From the IMG/VR virus record IMGVR_UViG_3300037264_009889, positions 1 to 41,080 of that record: a DNA stretch of 41,080 bases, one strand, 5' to 3'. Both the position numbers and the translations under genes were made by a program. Positions 21,618 through 29,540 of the stretch are shown piece by piece. Every line of letters begins with the position of its first letter. Position 1 is the first letter of the stretch. A model generated the notes under the pieces. It was not told where the DNA came from and ran no database searches. It saw nothing but the letters and a program-made list of their open reading frames with translations. This DNA is from a virus.

Positions 21618-24341
21618 ATGACTAAAAACTGGTCGCGGTTCCCGTTGGCCGAACCAATAGGGGAAGATTTAGCTAATTTTTCTGCTTATAGGTTATACGA
21701 GAGGTCTGCTATTGCGGGCTATGGAGTTTTAAGTGGATGTGTGGTTACAAGAACCAGCGTGAATGAAGTGGCCGCGGCTAGTGGGGTTTTTACAGTTTCA
21801 GGAGTATCAAAAACGTTTGCGGGCGCAAACATAACTAGCATTGCTGCCACAGCAGCTACAAAACATCGTTATGATTTAATTTATATTGATGGCGCGGATT
21901 TAACTTTAAAAACTGAGCTTGGTGTAGAAGAAGTTCCCGATAGTGCCCTTGATTTTCTTGAAAACTATCATCCTCGTCCAGCAGAGCCTACAGATACTGA
22001 TTGGATTATATTAGCTATTGTTAGAGTTACGGATGCTGGAATAACTGATACCGAGTTTGGATCGGTTGTTTATGCTCAGGATAGTATAGCCGATATGCGG
22101 TTAGGCCCCGCTCTTGCAGTAGATGATGTTACACTTCAAGTTATTAGTGGTGTGGCTTCTGTAAAATCTATGGCTGGACATGCATCAACTCACGTATCTG
22201 GTGGCGGGGATTCAATAAAATTGGATGATTTGGCTTCTCCGGAAAATAATACAGATTTAAATGTTTCTGCCGTGGCCCATGGTCTTTGTCCTATATTTCC
22301 CAATAATGCTACAACCTGGCTTCGTGGAGACGGGACTTATACTGCGGTGACGGCATCGAGTCTTTTATTGGGCGCTAATTGTGATGTTGGAAGTTATAAA
22401 ATTACGGCGCTTCAATTTGAGTCTGATATAGCAACTGGCGTTGGCGCTCCGTTTGTTGTGGCAAGCACAGCTAAAGTAACAAATTTAAATTCTGATACAT
22501 TGGATGGACTGCACGACACTTCTTTTATTAAAGCTGCGGGAACTGTGGGTCTTGCGGCGGATTGGGATGTTGGAAGTTATAAAATTACGGCGCTTCAATT
22601 TGAGTCTGATATAGCAACTGGCGTTGGCGCTCCGTTTGTTGTGGCAAGCACAGCTAAAGTAACAAATTTAAATGCAGACTCAGTAGACGGAAACAACATG
22701 GATACCGTCACCACGAAAGGCGATCTCCTCATAGGTTCAGGTGCGGGTGATCTGGACAGACTTGGCGTGGGTGCTAATGGTCTAATACCTATAGCAGCTT
22801 CTGGCGAGACAGTAGGAATAAAATGGGCGGTTGCCTACGCATATGCCCCCGCCCATTACGAAAGATCGAGGATGTGGAAGAACAAGGGTAGCGACAGCGC
22901 CGCCAACCGCAGGACGCTGGTCACGCCGGATTTCCTCACCGTCAATGTCAACAATGTAGGCTATGCGCTTCTCGCGGCCTTGGAGTTAGATCTGGATGCT
23001 GATACCGGGGTCTGGGATACTCTCGTAGGCACTGATTATTCGACCGCAGCCAACCGCGCTGGGAAGGACTTCTACGTCTACGCATGTACTCCTGTATCGG
23101 GCAGCGTGCCGGTGATCCTGGTTTCGGCGGCCACGACTTTTCCATCAGGTTATGCCGCGAACACCTCCCGCAAGATAGGCGGCTTCCATTGCGAATGCTA
23201 TGCAGTCGGCACGATTGCGGGGCACGCCCTGACCGGCTACTTGGCTGGAGACATTCTACCTCGTTCTGTCTGGGACTTGCAGCATCGCTCCGCAGGCCCA
23301 CAGGTAGGGATGGTCTGGGCAGGGAAGACAGATTTCGATTCTGCCTTTTACGGGGCCACTATCTGGGTGGCAATTTACCTGGCGTCGGGCACGGGCGCTT
23401 CGACAACTTCAGTGAACGGCGGCACGATCTCGGATACCAGAAACTGGATGGATTTCGTTGATGATTTCGCGGCTATCGGTTGCAGGATGCTTGAGGATGA
23501 TGAGTTCCAGGCGATAGCGGCAGGGTCAAACGAGGAATGCAATATAGCGACCGGCGCAGATCCAGCAACTACGGGAGGGCATACCGCTTATGAGCTGCTA
23601 ACTCTTGATGTAGCTCCTGGCGGGGGAGGCTGGGCGGCAGGGGATTATATCATAGGGGCCACATCCACATTTTCATGCAAAATAGTGCAAGTTCTGTCTA
23701 CAACGACTTATATCGTGAAAAACAGGACGGGCGCATTTACGCTCGGTGAGGTTTTGAACAACTCGGAACTGCTGACGCTTGATGTAGCTCCCGCAAATCC
23801 GTATTGGTCCGTAGGAAACACTATCACTGGTGCCTCAAGCGGGAAGTCTTGTGTCATCCTGGAAGTGCTTACGAACCTAACCTACGCAGTGAAATTGCGG
23901 AATGGCAACTTCACAGCAGGAGAAATCCTGAGCAACGGGACCACTACAGCAGATCAGGGTGGTGCTCATCCAACAGTTACCACCACCATTGCGGCTGACC
24001 AGGGGGAAACTCGCCCCATTGTTGCGCTCGACTATACTTATGGCGGGCGGATGATATCATACATAGGTTGCGAAGACTGCTGCGGCGCGATGTGGCAGTG
24101 GCTTCGGACCCAGAGTTTCCGGTCCGATGATGTGACTGGATGGGGAGGGTATGATCTACCAGGCGCAAAAGGCTCGCTCTATAACCAGGATGGAGCTGGC
24201 GGAGTGGCAGACATCAAGCTGCTCGCCGGCGGCGTTTGGGGTGACGGTGCGGCTTGCGGGTCGCGGTGTCGGGGTGCGCATAACTATCGCTGGGCTGCGG
24301 CTTCTGTTATCGGCGGTCGTTTCTGTGCCGAACCTTCTTAG
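21618..24341 (+). CDS. Tail fibre with C-type-lectin domain and DGR variable region
   Basis: A 907-residue receptor-binding protein. Residues 1-200 look like a fibre base. Residues about 255-360 contain two copies of a FESDIATGVGAPFVVAST fibre repeat (exact 108-bp DNA duplication). Residues about 415-900 match the C-type-lectin targets of diversity-generating retroelements: SVWDLQHRS, RMISYIGCEDCCGAMWQW and the end GGVWGDGAACGSRCRG...GGRFCAEPS. Two similar inserts (ELLTLDVAP..., near 657-715 and 716-775) sit in a loop. The variable region is followed at once by an 8-bp hairpin, as in known DGRs. Base composition becomes clearly more GC-rich from about 22700, pointing to exchange of the distal part. 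No reverse transcriptase or template repeat is in the window. Confidence 0.8.
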   Translation: MTKNWSRFPLAEPIGEDLANFSAYRLYERSAIAGYGVLSGCVVTRTSVNEVAAASGVFTVSGVSKTFAGANITSIAATAATKHRYDLIYIDGADLTLKTELGVEEVPDSALDFLENYHPRPAEPTDTDWIILAIVRVTDAGITDTEFGSVVYAQDSIADMRLGPALAVDDVTLQVISGVASVKSMAGHASTHVSGGGDSIKLDDLASPENNTDLNVSAVAHGLCPIFPNNATTWLRGDGTYTAVTASSLLLGANCDVGSYKITALQFESDIATGVGAPFVVASTAKVTNLNSDTLDGLHDTSFIKAAGTVGLAADWDVGSYKITALQFESDIATGVGAPFVVASTAKVTNLNADSVDGNNMDTVTTKGDLLIGSGAGDLDRLGVGANGLIPIAASGETVGIKWAVAYAYAPAHYERSRMWKNKGSDSAANRRTLVTPDFLTVNVNNVGYALLAALELDLDADTGVWDTLVGTDYSTAANRAGKDFYVYACTPVSGSVPVILVSAATTFPSGYAANTSRKIGGFHCECYAVGTIAGHALTGYLAGDILPRSVWDLQHRSAGPQVGMVWAGKTDFDSAFYGATIWVAIYLASGTGASTTSVNGGTISDTRNWMDFVDDFAAIGCRMLEDDEFQAIAAGSNEECNIATGADPATTGGHTAYELLTLDVAPGGGGWAAGDYIIGATSTFSCKIVQVLSTTTYIVKNRTGAFTLGEVLNNSELLTLDVAPANPYWSVGNTITGASSGKSCVILEVLTNLTYAVKLRNGNFTAGEILSNGTTTADQGGAHPTVTTTIAADQGETRPIVALDYTYGGRMISYIGCEDCCGAMWQWLRTQSFRSDDVTGWGGYDLPGAKGSLYNQDGAGGVADIKLLAGGVWGDGAACGSRCRGAHNYRWAAASVIGGRFCAEPS
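22383..22490 (+). repeat. 108-bp direct repeat in fibre gene, copy 1
   Basis: Identical to 22566-22673, 183 bp (61 codons) apart and in the same frame. It encodes DVGSYKITALQFESDIA and the rest of a fibre unit. Exact identity implies very recent duplication or gene conversion. Confidence 0.9.
22566..22673 (+). repeat. 108-bp direct repeat in fibre gene, copy 2
   Basis: Identical to 22383-22490. The bases just after the two copies differ (TCTGATAC versus GCAGACTC), and the second copy leads into the GC-rich distal fibre part. Confidence 0.9.
24210..24326 (+). other. Candidate DGR variable region (VR)
   Basis: Encodes the ligand-binding loop of the C-type-lectin domain, from about KLLAGGVWGDGA to GGRFCAEP. 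Residues between the fixed GG-W, CGSR and GGR-EP positions are those normally diversified by adenine-specific mutation from a template repeat. The exact left border cannot be set without the template. Confidence 0.65.
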
Positions 24342-24348
24342 GTTCGGC
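24327..24348 (+). promoter_or_regulatory. DGR-type hairpin after the variable region
   Basis: GCCGAACC (24327-24334) pairs perfectly with GGTTCGGC (24341-24348) across the loop TTCTTA; the stop codon lies at the loop/stem border. Stem length and place match the hairpin that promotes retrohoming in the Bordetella phage BPP-1 DGR. A plain terminator is the alternative, but no T-tract follows. Confidence 0.65.
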
Positions 24349-24367
24349 GGGACGGTTCACCACAGAT

Positions 24368-24380
24368 ACATATATATACA
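24368..24380 (+). promoter_or_regulatory. Probable TATA box of the HNH-AP2 gene
   Basis: ACATATATATACA lies 20 bp before ATG 24401, giving a leaderless or nearly leaderless message. No clear BRE. Confidence 0.45.
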
Positions 24381-24400
24381 ACGAAAGCATATCAGTGGAT

Positions 24401-24973
24401 ATGAAAACCTGCAAAGTTAAGGGATGCGGCGGCAAAGTCCACGCCAGAGGATACTGCCACAAGCATTGGCAACAGTTATACCGATCCGGTAAAGTTCTTG
24501 AAAGAACGAGATACGACAAGGCCGTAATAAAAATAGACGGCGTAGCGGCCCATATCATGATTCACGACAAAAGAGAGAATCCGTATGAAGAGACAATTAT
24601 CGATGTTGAAGATGTGCCGAAGGTTGAAAATTTCAAATGGCATATTCAGAGCAAAGGATATGTCTCTAGTAAGAAAGCCGGACTATTGCACAGGCTCATT
24701 ATCGGGGCAGAACCAGCGCAGCTAGTTGATCACATCAACAGAAACAAGCTTGATAATCGAAAGGCGAATCTGCGAATAGCCTCGCGGTCAGAAAATGTCC
24801 GCAACTCAAAAATCCCTATAACAAATACCACGGGCACCAAAGGAGTTTGCTTCCACAGAGGTACAAGAAAGTGGGAGGCGTTCATAAACAAAGACGGAAA
24901 GTGTATTCGCAAATTGTTTGAGAATATCGAGGATGCTATCAAATTCAGGAAAGAACTGGAGGCAAATTCGTGA
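24401..24973 (+). CDS. HNH-AP2 homing endonuclease
   Basis: A 190-residue protein: an N-terminal zinc-binding stretch (CKVKGCGGKVHARGYCHKHW), a central HNH_3-type nuclease (LLHRLIIGAE..., then VDHINRNKLDNRKANLRIAS with catalytic His and the terminal Asn/Arg) and a C-terminal AP2 DNA-binding domain (TGTKGVCFHRGTRKWEAFIN...DAIKFRKEL). This order is typical of phage and intron homing endonucleases. The ATG is used rather than the GTG six bases upstream because it lies closer to the expected transcript start. It stands 60 bp after the DGR target gene, in GC-rich DNA like the distal fibre, so both may have arrived together. It overlaps the next gene by 4 bp. Confidence 0.85.
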   Translation: MKTCKVKGCGGKVHARGYCHKHWQQLYRSGKVLERTRYDKAVIKIDGVAAHIMIHDKRENPYEETIIDVEDVPKVENFKWHIQSKGYVSSKKAGLLHRLIIGAEPAQLVDHINRNKLDNRKANLRIASRSENVRNSKIPITNTTGTKGVCFHRGTRKWEAFINKDGKCIRKLFENIEDAIKFRKELEANS

Positions 24974-25347
24974 AAGGATATCCTAAAGGGCCATTATCGA
25001 AGGTAGATCTCGAAAATCTACTTTCCATGCCGGAACACGCTGATCAAGCGAAGAAAGATTTGGCGAAACTTGCCGCCATCGATGACCGCAAGATCAGGAT
25101 CTATGAATCTCAAACGACACAAGACGGGAAACCAATTGTCGATGCCAAGGGCAGCCCGGTGGAGGCAAAATATACTGAGATTGATAACCCCAATCCCGCT
25201 TGGAAACGAGCAGGATTCAAGACAAAAACTGAGTTGGCGACTGCTGCAATCGCTGTTGATATCGAGGTCGAGCCGGTTCCAGTTCCGGGCGCAGTGGACA
25301 CCACGAGGCCGAAACCCGGCCAAGCCAGTACAAGAAAATTGCGCTGA
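24970..25347 (+). CDS. Hypothetical protein downstream of HNH-AP2
   Basis: A 125-residue protein with a helical first part (SKVDLENLLSMPEHADQAKK), a middle with KIRIYESQTTQDGKP and a Pro/Val-rich tail. The start GTG overlaps the stop of the HNH gene (GTGA), so it is coupled to it. No family recognised. The first 60 residues could be a small virion or tail accessory domain. Base composition matches the GC-rich island. Confidence 0.5.
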   Translation: MKGYPKGPLSKVDLENLLSMPEHADQAKKDLAKLAAIDDRKIRIYESQTTQDGKPIVDAKGSPVEAKYTEIDNPNPAWKRAGFKTKTELATAAIAVDIEVEPVPVPGAVDTTRPKPGQASTRKLR

Positions 25348-25368
25348 CAGAAAAATACAGGAGATCTC

Positions 25369-25467
25369 GTGGCAGCAAAACCGAAGGCGAAACCGAAGGC
25401 AAGAGGAGCGAAGGTGCGATCCACATCTGTGCCTGTGGAAGAGGGGATCGAAGACAAGAAGATGTAG
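25369..25467 (+). CDS. Small basic peptide, 32 residues
   Basis: GTG start, preceded by AGGAG 6-8 nt upstream. The product is rich in Lys/Ala/Pro at the start (AAKPKAKPKARGAKV) and acidic at the end. It lies 21 nt after the preceding gene in the same direction. It is too short for family assignment; the strong ribosome site is the main support. Confidence 0.35.
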   Translation: MAAKPKAKPKARGAKVRSTSVPVEEGIEDKKM

Positions 25468-25480
25468 TGCCCCTGTCAGG

Positions 25481-25523
25481 ATTAACTAGACAGAAACCCA
25501 CGATCTTTAGCTGGGGGTAGTAC
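25481..25523 (+). mobile_element. Diverged right end of a TnpB-type element
   Basis: AAACCCACGATCTTTAGCTG followed by GGGGTAGTAC resembles the right end of the TnpB element (AGCCCACATGCTTTAGCTGTGGGAG). A CTGTC/GACAG stem lies just upstream (25473-25493 area). It marks the right edge of the GC-rich HNH island. It may be a decayed omega-RNA end or an unrelated hairpin. Confidence 0.4.
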
Positions 25524-25545
25524 CCCCAATTTTCGCGTTAGTATT

Positions 25546-25568
25546 TATATAATTCATATTTTTAAAAT
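25546..25568 (+). promoter_or_regulatory. Recurrent intergenic motif, copy 5
   Basis: TATATAATTCATATTTTTAAAAT, identical to copy 4, lies 55 bp before ATG 25624. A CCGATCGGTGAATTACAT leader with ribosome site CGGTGA follows. Confidence 0.6.
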
Positions 25569-25623
25569 ACCCTTTTAAACTCTTCACCTTCATTTTATAT
25601 TAAAACCGATCGGTGAATTACAT

Positions 25624-26961
25624 ATGAAGAAATTTATTTTGGTTCTAGGCATTATCGTTTCGATGATGCTTGTAAGTATGGCGGGAGCTACATTTACAAC
25701 CTGGAAAGGTGTAGATTACTCTGACCATAGCATTACTATGAATGCAGGAACGACTTTGACTGCTCCGACGCTTGCTGTAACTGCGCTAACGGGCACGAAT
25801 GGGTATTATACCGGAACTCTAAAGGCTGCGGGGGCCACAGCTTTAAATGTTACGAATGTTACAAGAATATCTGCTTCAGGAACAGCTTACTTAAATGCTA
25901 CTAGAGCAACGACCCTTGTTGCTTCTGGAAATACTTATTTGAATTATACGGCCTTGACTGATGTTCGAGCTTCCGATGATGGATATATAACTGATACTCT
26001 AGGTGTTGGCGGAACTTCTGCCTTGAACTATACAACTGTAACGGACTTAAGAGCTTCCGATGACGGATACATAACTGATACTCTAGGTGTTGGCGGAACT
26101 TCTGCTTTGAACTATACAACTGTAACGGACTTAAGAGCTTCCGATGACGGATACATAACTGATACTCTAGGTGTTGGCGGAACTTCTGCCTTGAACTATA
26201 CAACTGTAACAGACCTTAGAGCCTCTGATGATATATATGCTCCTCACCTGTTAGCTCTGCTTTCTAATATGAATGCTACAACCATGACTACTGGATATGT
26301 ATCTAGTGGATTGAACGTTGCTGGAACTTCTGGATTAAACACTACAACCGCAACCGTTCTTACTGTTAGCAATGATATTAAGGTGAATGATGAAATTGGC
26401 GTTGCAGGACATTCCCACTTGAATGTTACAAATGCCACCACACTTTCTACGTCTGGAAAGGGTACTCTTGCTAATTTAGACGTTACTGGAAATACTTTCC
26501 TAAATGGAACAACTGTAGGTTCTGGAGACACCCTAGCAGTTACTGACGCAGATAGGCTTACTGTTAATAGCGTAATTGTTCCACAGGAAATGATTATCAA
26601 TGTTCCTGTAACGAACATGTCTACTAATAACACAATCTTTATTGCGAATAATGCCTGGCAGGTAACAAAGATTGAGAGTTCTTTGACTACTGCGACTACT
26701 GTGTATAACCCGTTCCCGAAATGCACGATTGTCAAGCTTACGGGTGCCGAGGTGCCATCTGGAAATCACACAACCCTGCTAGAGAATTCTACTAGAAGGA
26801 TTGACCTCAAAGGTGGATCTTTAGGGACGCCCGCCACCGCCACGCTAAACTCTACTGTGGGTAGCTTACAATTGGCTGACGGAAATCGTCTAGGTATTAA
26901 GTTTAATAGTACCTTGGAAAGTGTAGTGGCGTTGATTACTATACACATGAAGAGGATTTAA
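25624..26961 (+). CDS. Secreted repeat protein, probably glycosylated, beta-solenoid-like
   Basis: This 445-residue protein begins with a signal peptide (MKKFILVLGIIVSMMLVSMAGA; cleavage likely after AGA near residue 22). Residues about 25-330 are short beta-strand repeats with alternating GT, N-Y/A/V-T and hydrophobic residues. Three 28-residue units starting RASDDGYITDTLGVGGTS are nearly identical. More than ten N-x-S/T sequons suggest N-glycosylation. A C-terminal beta-domain (about 335-445) may anchor or cap it. A Sec signal on a protein within a virion gene block is unusual. It may coat the host surface, mask receptors, or be a fibre exported before assembly. No family recognised. Confidence 0.65.
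   Translation: MKKFILVLGIIVSMMLVSMAGATFTTWKGVDYSDHSITMNAGTTLTAPTLAVTALTGTNGYYTGTLKAAGATALNVTNVTRISASGTAYLNATRATTLVASGNTYLNYTALTDVRASDDGYITDTLGVGGTSALNYTTVTDLRASDDGYITDTLGVGGTSALNYTTVTDLRASDDGYITDTLGVGGTSALNYTTVTDLRASDDIYAPHLLALLSNMNATTMTTGYVSSGLNVAGTSGLNTTTATVLTVSNDIKVNDEIGVAGHSHLNVTNATTLSTSGKGTLANLDVTGNTFLNGTTVGSGDTLAVTDADRLTVNSVIVPQEMIINVPVTNMSTNNTIFIANNAWQVTKIESSLTTATTVYNPFPKCTIVKLTGAEVPSGNHTTLLENSTRRIDLKGGSLGTPATATLNSTVGSLQLADGNRLGIKFNSTLESVVALITIHMKRI
25966..26217 (+). repeat. Three tandem 84-bp repeats in secreted protein gene
   Basis: Units start at 25966, 26050 and 26134, and a partial fourth begins at 26218. Copies two and three differ by one or two bases in their shared part. Confidence 0.9.
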
Positions 26962-26970
26962 AGTCCTCTT
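26950..26970 (+). terminator. Short hairpin after secreted protein gene
   Basis: AAGAGGA/TCCTCTT stem (26950-26956 with 26964-26970) followed by AATTTT. A weak terminator or mRNA end; the next ribosome site begins within 15 nt, so read-through is likely. Confidence 0.4.
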
Positions 26971-26986
26971 AATTTTATGAGGTATT

Positions 26987-27142
26987 ATGCGCTTTAAATG
27001 GATTGGTCCCGAAGGTTGGTTCGTAGGTGACGCTGGCGGCGAAGGTGTAAGAATGAACTGCGCTACTGATGGCTACGAATGCGATGAATTTGGGGGCAAA
27101 GTAAAAGATTGGAAAGCTAAAGGTTGGATTAAGGTGATTTGA
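26987..27142 (+). CDS. Small hypothetical protein, 51 residues
   Basis: A short reading frame rich in Gly and Trp (MRFKWIGPEGWFVGDAGG...) with two Cys and the end WKAKGWIKVI. It starts after a GAGGTATT stretch and ends 1 nt before the next start, whose GGTGAT ribosome site lies inside it. Tight spacing and absence of overlap support a real gene. Function unknown; the W/G-rich pattern resembles small beta-barrel (SH3-like) proteins. Confidence 0.55.
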   Translation: MRFKWIGPEGWFVGDAGGEGVRMNCATDGYECDEFGGKVKDWKAKGWIKVI

Positions 27143-27143
27143 A

Positions 27144-27401
27144 ATGGGAATTATTGAAGATGTTGTTGCGAAGGGATTGACTCAGGCCTGGGCTTTGATG
27201 ACCCCCGATCAGAGAATGGATATTAGATTGGGAACAATTGCGGGAGAAAAAGCCCTTGCGACTTTTAATGATATAACCGAAGATGATAAAGTAGACCCTG
27301 TTGAGCTAGAAGCCGCAATTGTTGAAATTTTGGCCGCAATGGACTCTACATCTGGAAGGGCTATTCAGGCCTTCTTGTGGTCTCTGTTTAAGAGTGGATA
27401 G
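27144..27401 (+). CDS. Hypothetical helical protein, 85 residues
   Basis: Mostly helical and acidic: LTQAWALMTPDQRMDIRLG, then FNDITEDDKVDPVELEAAIVEILAAM. No membrane segment. It stands between a 51-residue protein and a holin-like protein, 5 nt before the latter. This position suggests a lysis- or virion-related accessory role, but no motif supports it. Confidence 0.5.
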   Translation: MGIIEDVVAKGLTQAWALMTPDQRMDIRLGTIAGEKALATFNDITEDDKVDPVELEAAIVEILAAMDSTSGRAIQAFLWSLFKSG

Positions 27402-27406
27402 ATAAT

Positions 27407-27712
27407 ATGGCATTGGTACTCAATGAAGCTGACGGGACAAGATTCAAAATTATTTTTCTGCTTATTGGGGCAGTAGTATATCTTTGTACCGTTGTTTTGA
27501 TCCTGGCCGCGCTCGGAGTACCTGCGCCCGATCTTGTTGCGGCTGCGGCTATAGGTGGTCTGATGACTCAACTGGGCAACTCCGTACCTGCGTTTTTTAA
27601 AGGCCGTGAAGAAATTCAAAATGCAAAAATAGAGAGCGAGAAAGCATGTGCGCCTACAATGGCGGTTTCCGCAACGGCGGTTCCCACGGTAGCACCGGGG
27701 ATTGTAAAATAA
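27407..27712 (+). CDS. Small two-segment membrane protein, holin-like
   Basis: A 101-residue protein with one clear membrane helix (FKIIFLLIGAVVYLCTVVLI, residues 13-32, extending into LAALG) and a second, weaker hydrophobic stretch (LVAAAAIGGLMTQLG, about 43-57). A charged helix (FFKGREEIQNAKIESEK) and a flexible Ala/Val/Pro tail follow. Size and topology resemble phage holins, but archaeal viruses often use other exit routes, so the name is provisional. It shares a message with 27144. Confidence 0.5.
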   Translation: MALVLNEADGTRFKIIFLLIGAVVYLCTVVLILAALGVPAPDLVAAAAIGGLMTQLGNSVPAFFKGREEIQNAKIESEKACAPTMAVSATAVPTVAPGIVK

Positions 27713-27733
27713 ATTGGAAAGGTGATTAACTAA

Positions 27734-29521
27734 ATGACATGGGACAATCAAACAGCTATTGAGGGCCGTCTAGGAATAGCCGTTGAAACCACCGAAGGTA
27801 CGGCTATGACTGAGCCCTCTATTGAGTTATTTGTTAATGCAGGAAGCGCTCCTGAGCTTGACTTAACTCCTGATACGAAAATTAAAAATAAAGCATTTAA
27901 CGAACCCTACAAGAGAAGTGAAGAACGTGGGTATTGGCATACCGAAGGAAATCTCCCAGGTCTGAAGTTTTCGCCAAGCAACGGAATTCCTGAGTTCTTA
28001 GAAGTTGGATTCGGAAATGATTGGTACTCCGGACTTGTTTATACTCTTGCGGTAGTGGATGGAACTGCATTTACACGAGGAAATATTATTTTTGGAGCTA
28101 CTTCTTTGGCTAGAGCGGAAGTCGTTCGCGTTGTAACTAATACTCTTTGGCTTACTGGTGTTCAAGGAACGTTTAGTGCGAGTGAAGATATATATCATGC
28201 TCCGAGCGTAACAGACTATGGCACCAATACTGGCGGAGGAACTCCCCAGACGGTCAGGACGGGCTATTACTGTCATAAGCTAGACGCTGTAAGAAACGGA
28301 AGTAACATCGGCGTAGTGAGGGTACACACGGTCTCAGCGGCAGCCTGCCTAGCAGATCCAATGAGAGATTTCTCAGAGTGGGGCGTATCTACAGGAAAAA
28401 AGAAAGTGTTTGTAACCGTTAAAGATGCGGTCTCTGTTCCCATCTCTGGTTGGATGGGTGCTCCATGCATGAAGGTTGCCTTCAAAACGGGTTCAGCAAC
28501 ATTTGCTGTTGGAGCAAAACTAAAAATTGGCGCAACTGTTATAGGGACAATAACTTCGTTTACAGTGACAAGTGGAGCTTGGACTGGAGATGCAGCAGGA
28601 TACCTGTTTGTAACCCCCGATGCAACCGCAAGAGCAATTGTTGACGGAGAGACTTTAATTGATGATGATGGAAGTCCTGCCGCGGCGGTTGCAGATCAAG
28701 CTACTATCCCCGCATATCTTAATAACGCCGTCATGATTCACAATATCCCTGATGCATCTGGCTCAACGCAGGCTTATAATGGAAATGTGACAACTTTTGC
28801 TGAGGAAGGGGTTTTAACTTATAGCGCAGTTCAAAGAACCTTTGATCAGAAGTCTATGACCGTGTTTTCGAAGAATGCGGGTGATGCTACACAGATAGGC
28901 ACCGGAACCAAGATCAAAGAAATTGCCTTCGATATTACCGCAGATAGCTATGCTTATAATGTGGGAATCCTTGGCAGAAACATATCATATCCCGCAACTG
29001 AGCCTGCATATCCAGGTGGCATAACTGACTCTGCGGCGTTTGGTTCGTCTGCAAGAACTTTTGAAATTGACGGGTTAACTACTGGTCAAGCAGCTCAAGT
29101 TAACAGAGCTAGATTCTCAGCAACCTGGGACTTCGCGGTGGCTAAAGGTCAGGTAATCTCTGAAAATTTCCCCACAACTTTGCAGCCAACGACTTATAAC
29201 ATTATAGGCACCTTAGATCTTCAGTGGAAGAGCAACGCTATGCTGAAAACCTTCTGGAATGCTCCTTCTGGAACAGCGCCAGCCGCCGGAACTCTTGTTA
29301 CCAAAAGAATTGCGTTCCTGTTAGATTCTGGGGAGGTCGTAACCGCAGGTTATAACAAGATGTTGGCTATTGAGGTTCTAGGAACAATTGATTCCGCAAC
29401 CTTGAATCGCGACGCAGATGGTTATATCCAACCCGTGACTATAGAAGCATATATGATGGACGATACTTATCTTTGGGGTCCTGGACGCTTCTATATCTTC
29501 GATGGAACAGCTACGCATTAG
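27734..29521 (+). CDS. Major tail tube protein-like, paralogue 1
   Basis: This 595-residue protein begins TAIEGRLGIAVETTEGTA and has GYWHTEGNLPGLKFSPSNGI, a pattern found in phage tail tube proteins in which an N-terminal hairpin precedes the 'EGNLP' barrel. The rest is beta-rich. The end (GTIDSATLNRDADGYIQPV, TIEAYMMDD) is conserved with the next gene. Short, recurrent GA-TSLARAEVVRVV-type segments in the middle look like small inserted surface domains. No other tail tube candidate exists in the window, which supports the role. The start ATG follows AAAGGTGATTAACTAA. Confidence 0.6.
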   Translation: MTWDNQTAIEGRLGIAVETTEGTAMTEPSIELFVNAGSAPELDLTPDTKIKNKAFNEPYKRSEERGYWHTEGNLPGLKFSPSNGIPEFLEVGFGNDWYSGLVYTLAVVDGTAFTRGNIIFGATSLARAEVVRVVTNTLWLTGVQGTFSASEDIYHAPSVTDYGTNTGGGTPQTVRTGYYCHKLDAVRNGSNIGVVRVHTVSAAACLADPMRDFSEWGVSTGKKKVFVTVKDAVSVPISGWMGAPCMKVAFKTGSATFAVGAKLKIGATVIGTITSFTVTSGAWTGDAAGYLFVTPDATARAIVDGETLIDDDGSPAAAVADQATIPAYLNNAVMIHNIPDASGSTQAYNGNVTTFAEEGVLTYSAVQRTFDQKSMTVFSKNAGDATQIGTGTKIKEIAFDITADSYAYNVGILGRNISYPATEPAYPGGITDSAAFGSSARTFEIDGLTTGQAAQVNRARFSATWDFAVAKGQVISENFPTTLQPTTYNIIGTLDLQWKSNAMLKTFWNAPSGTAPAAGTLVTKRIAFLLDSGEVVTAGYNKMLAIEVLGTIDSATLNRDADGYIQPVTIEAYMMDDTYLWGPGRFYIFDGTATH

Positions 29522-29540
29522 TGTGGATGGTGAATAATTC

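Noticed and set aside
24341-25624. DGR reverse transcriptase, accessory gene or template repeat just after the variable region
   Set aside because: No YxDD-type reverse transcriptase motif and no near-copy of the variable region was found; the genes here are HNH-AP2 and two unknowns.
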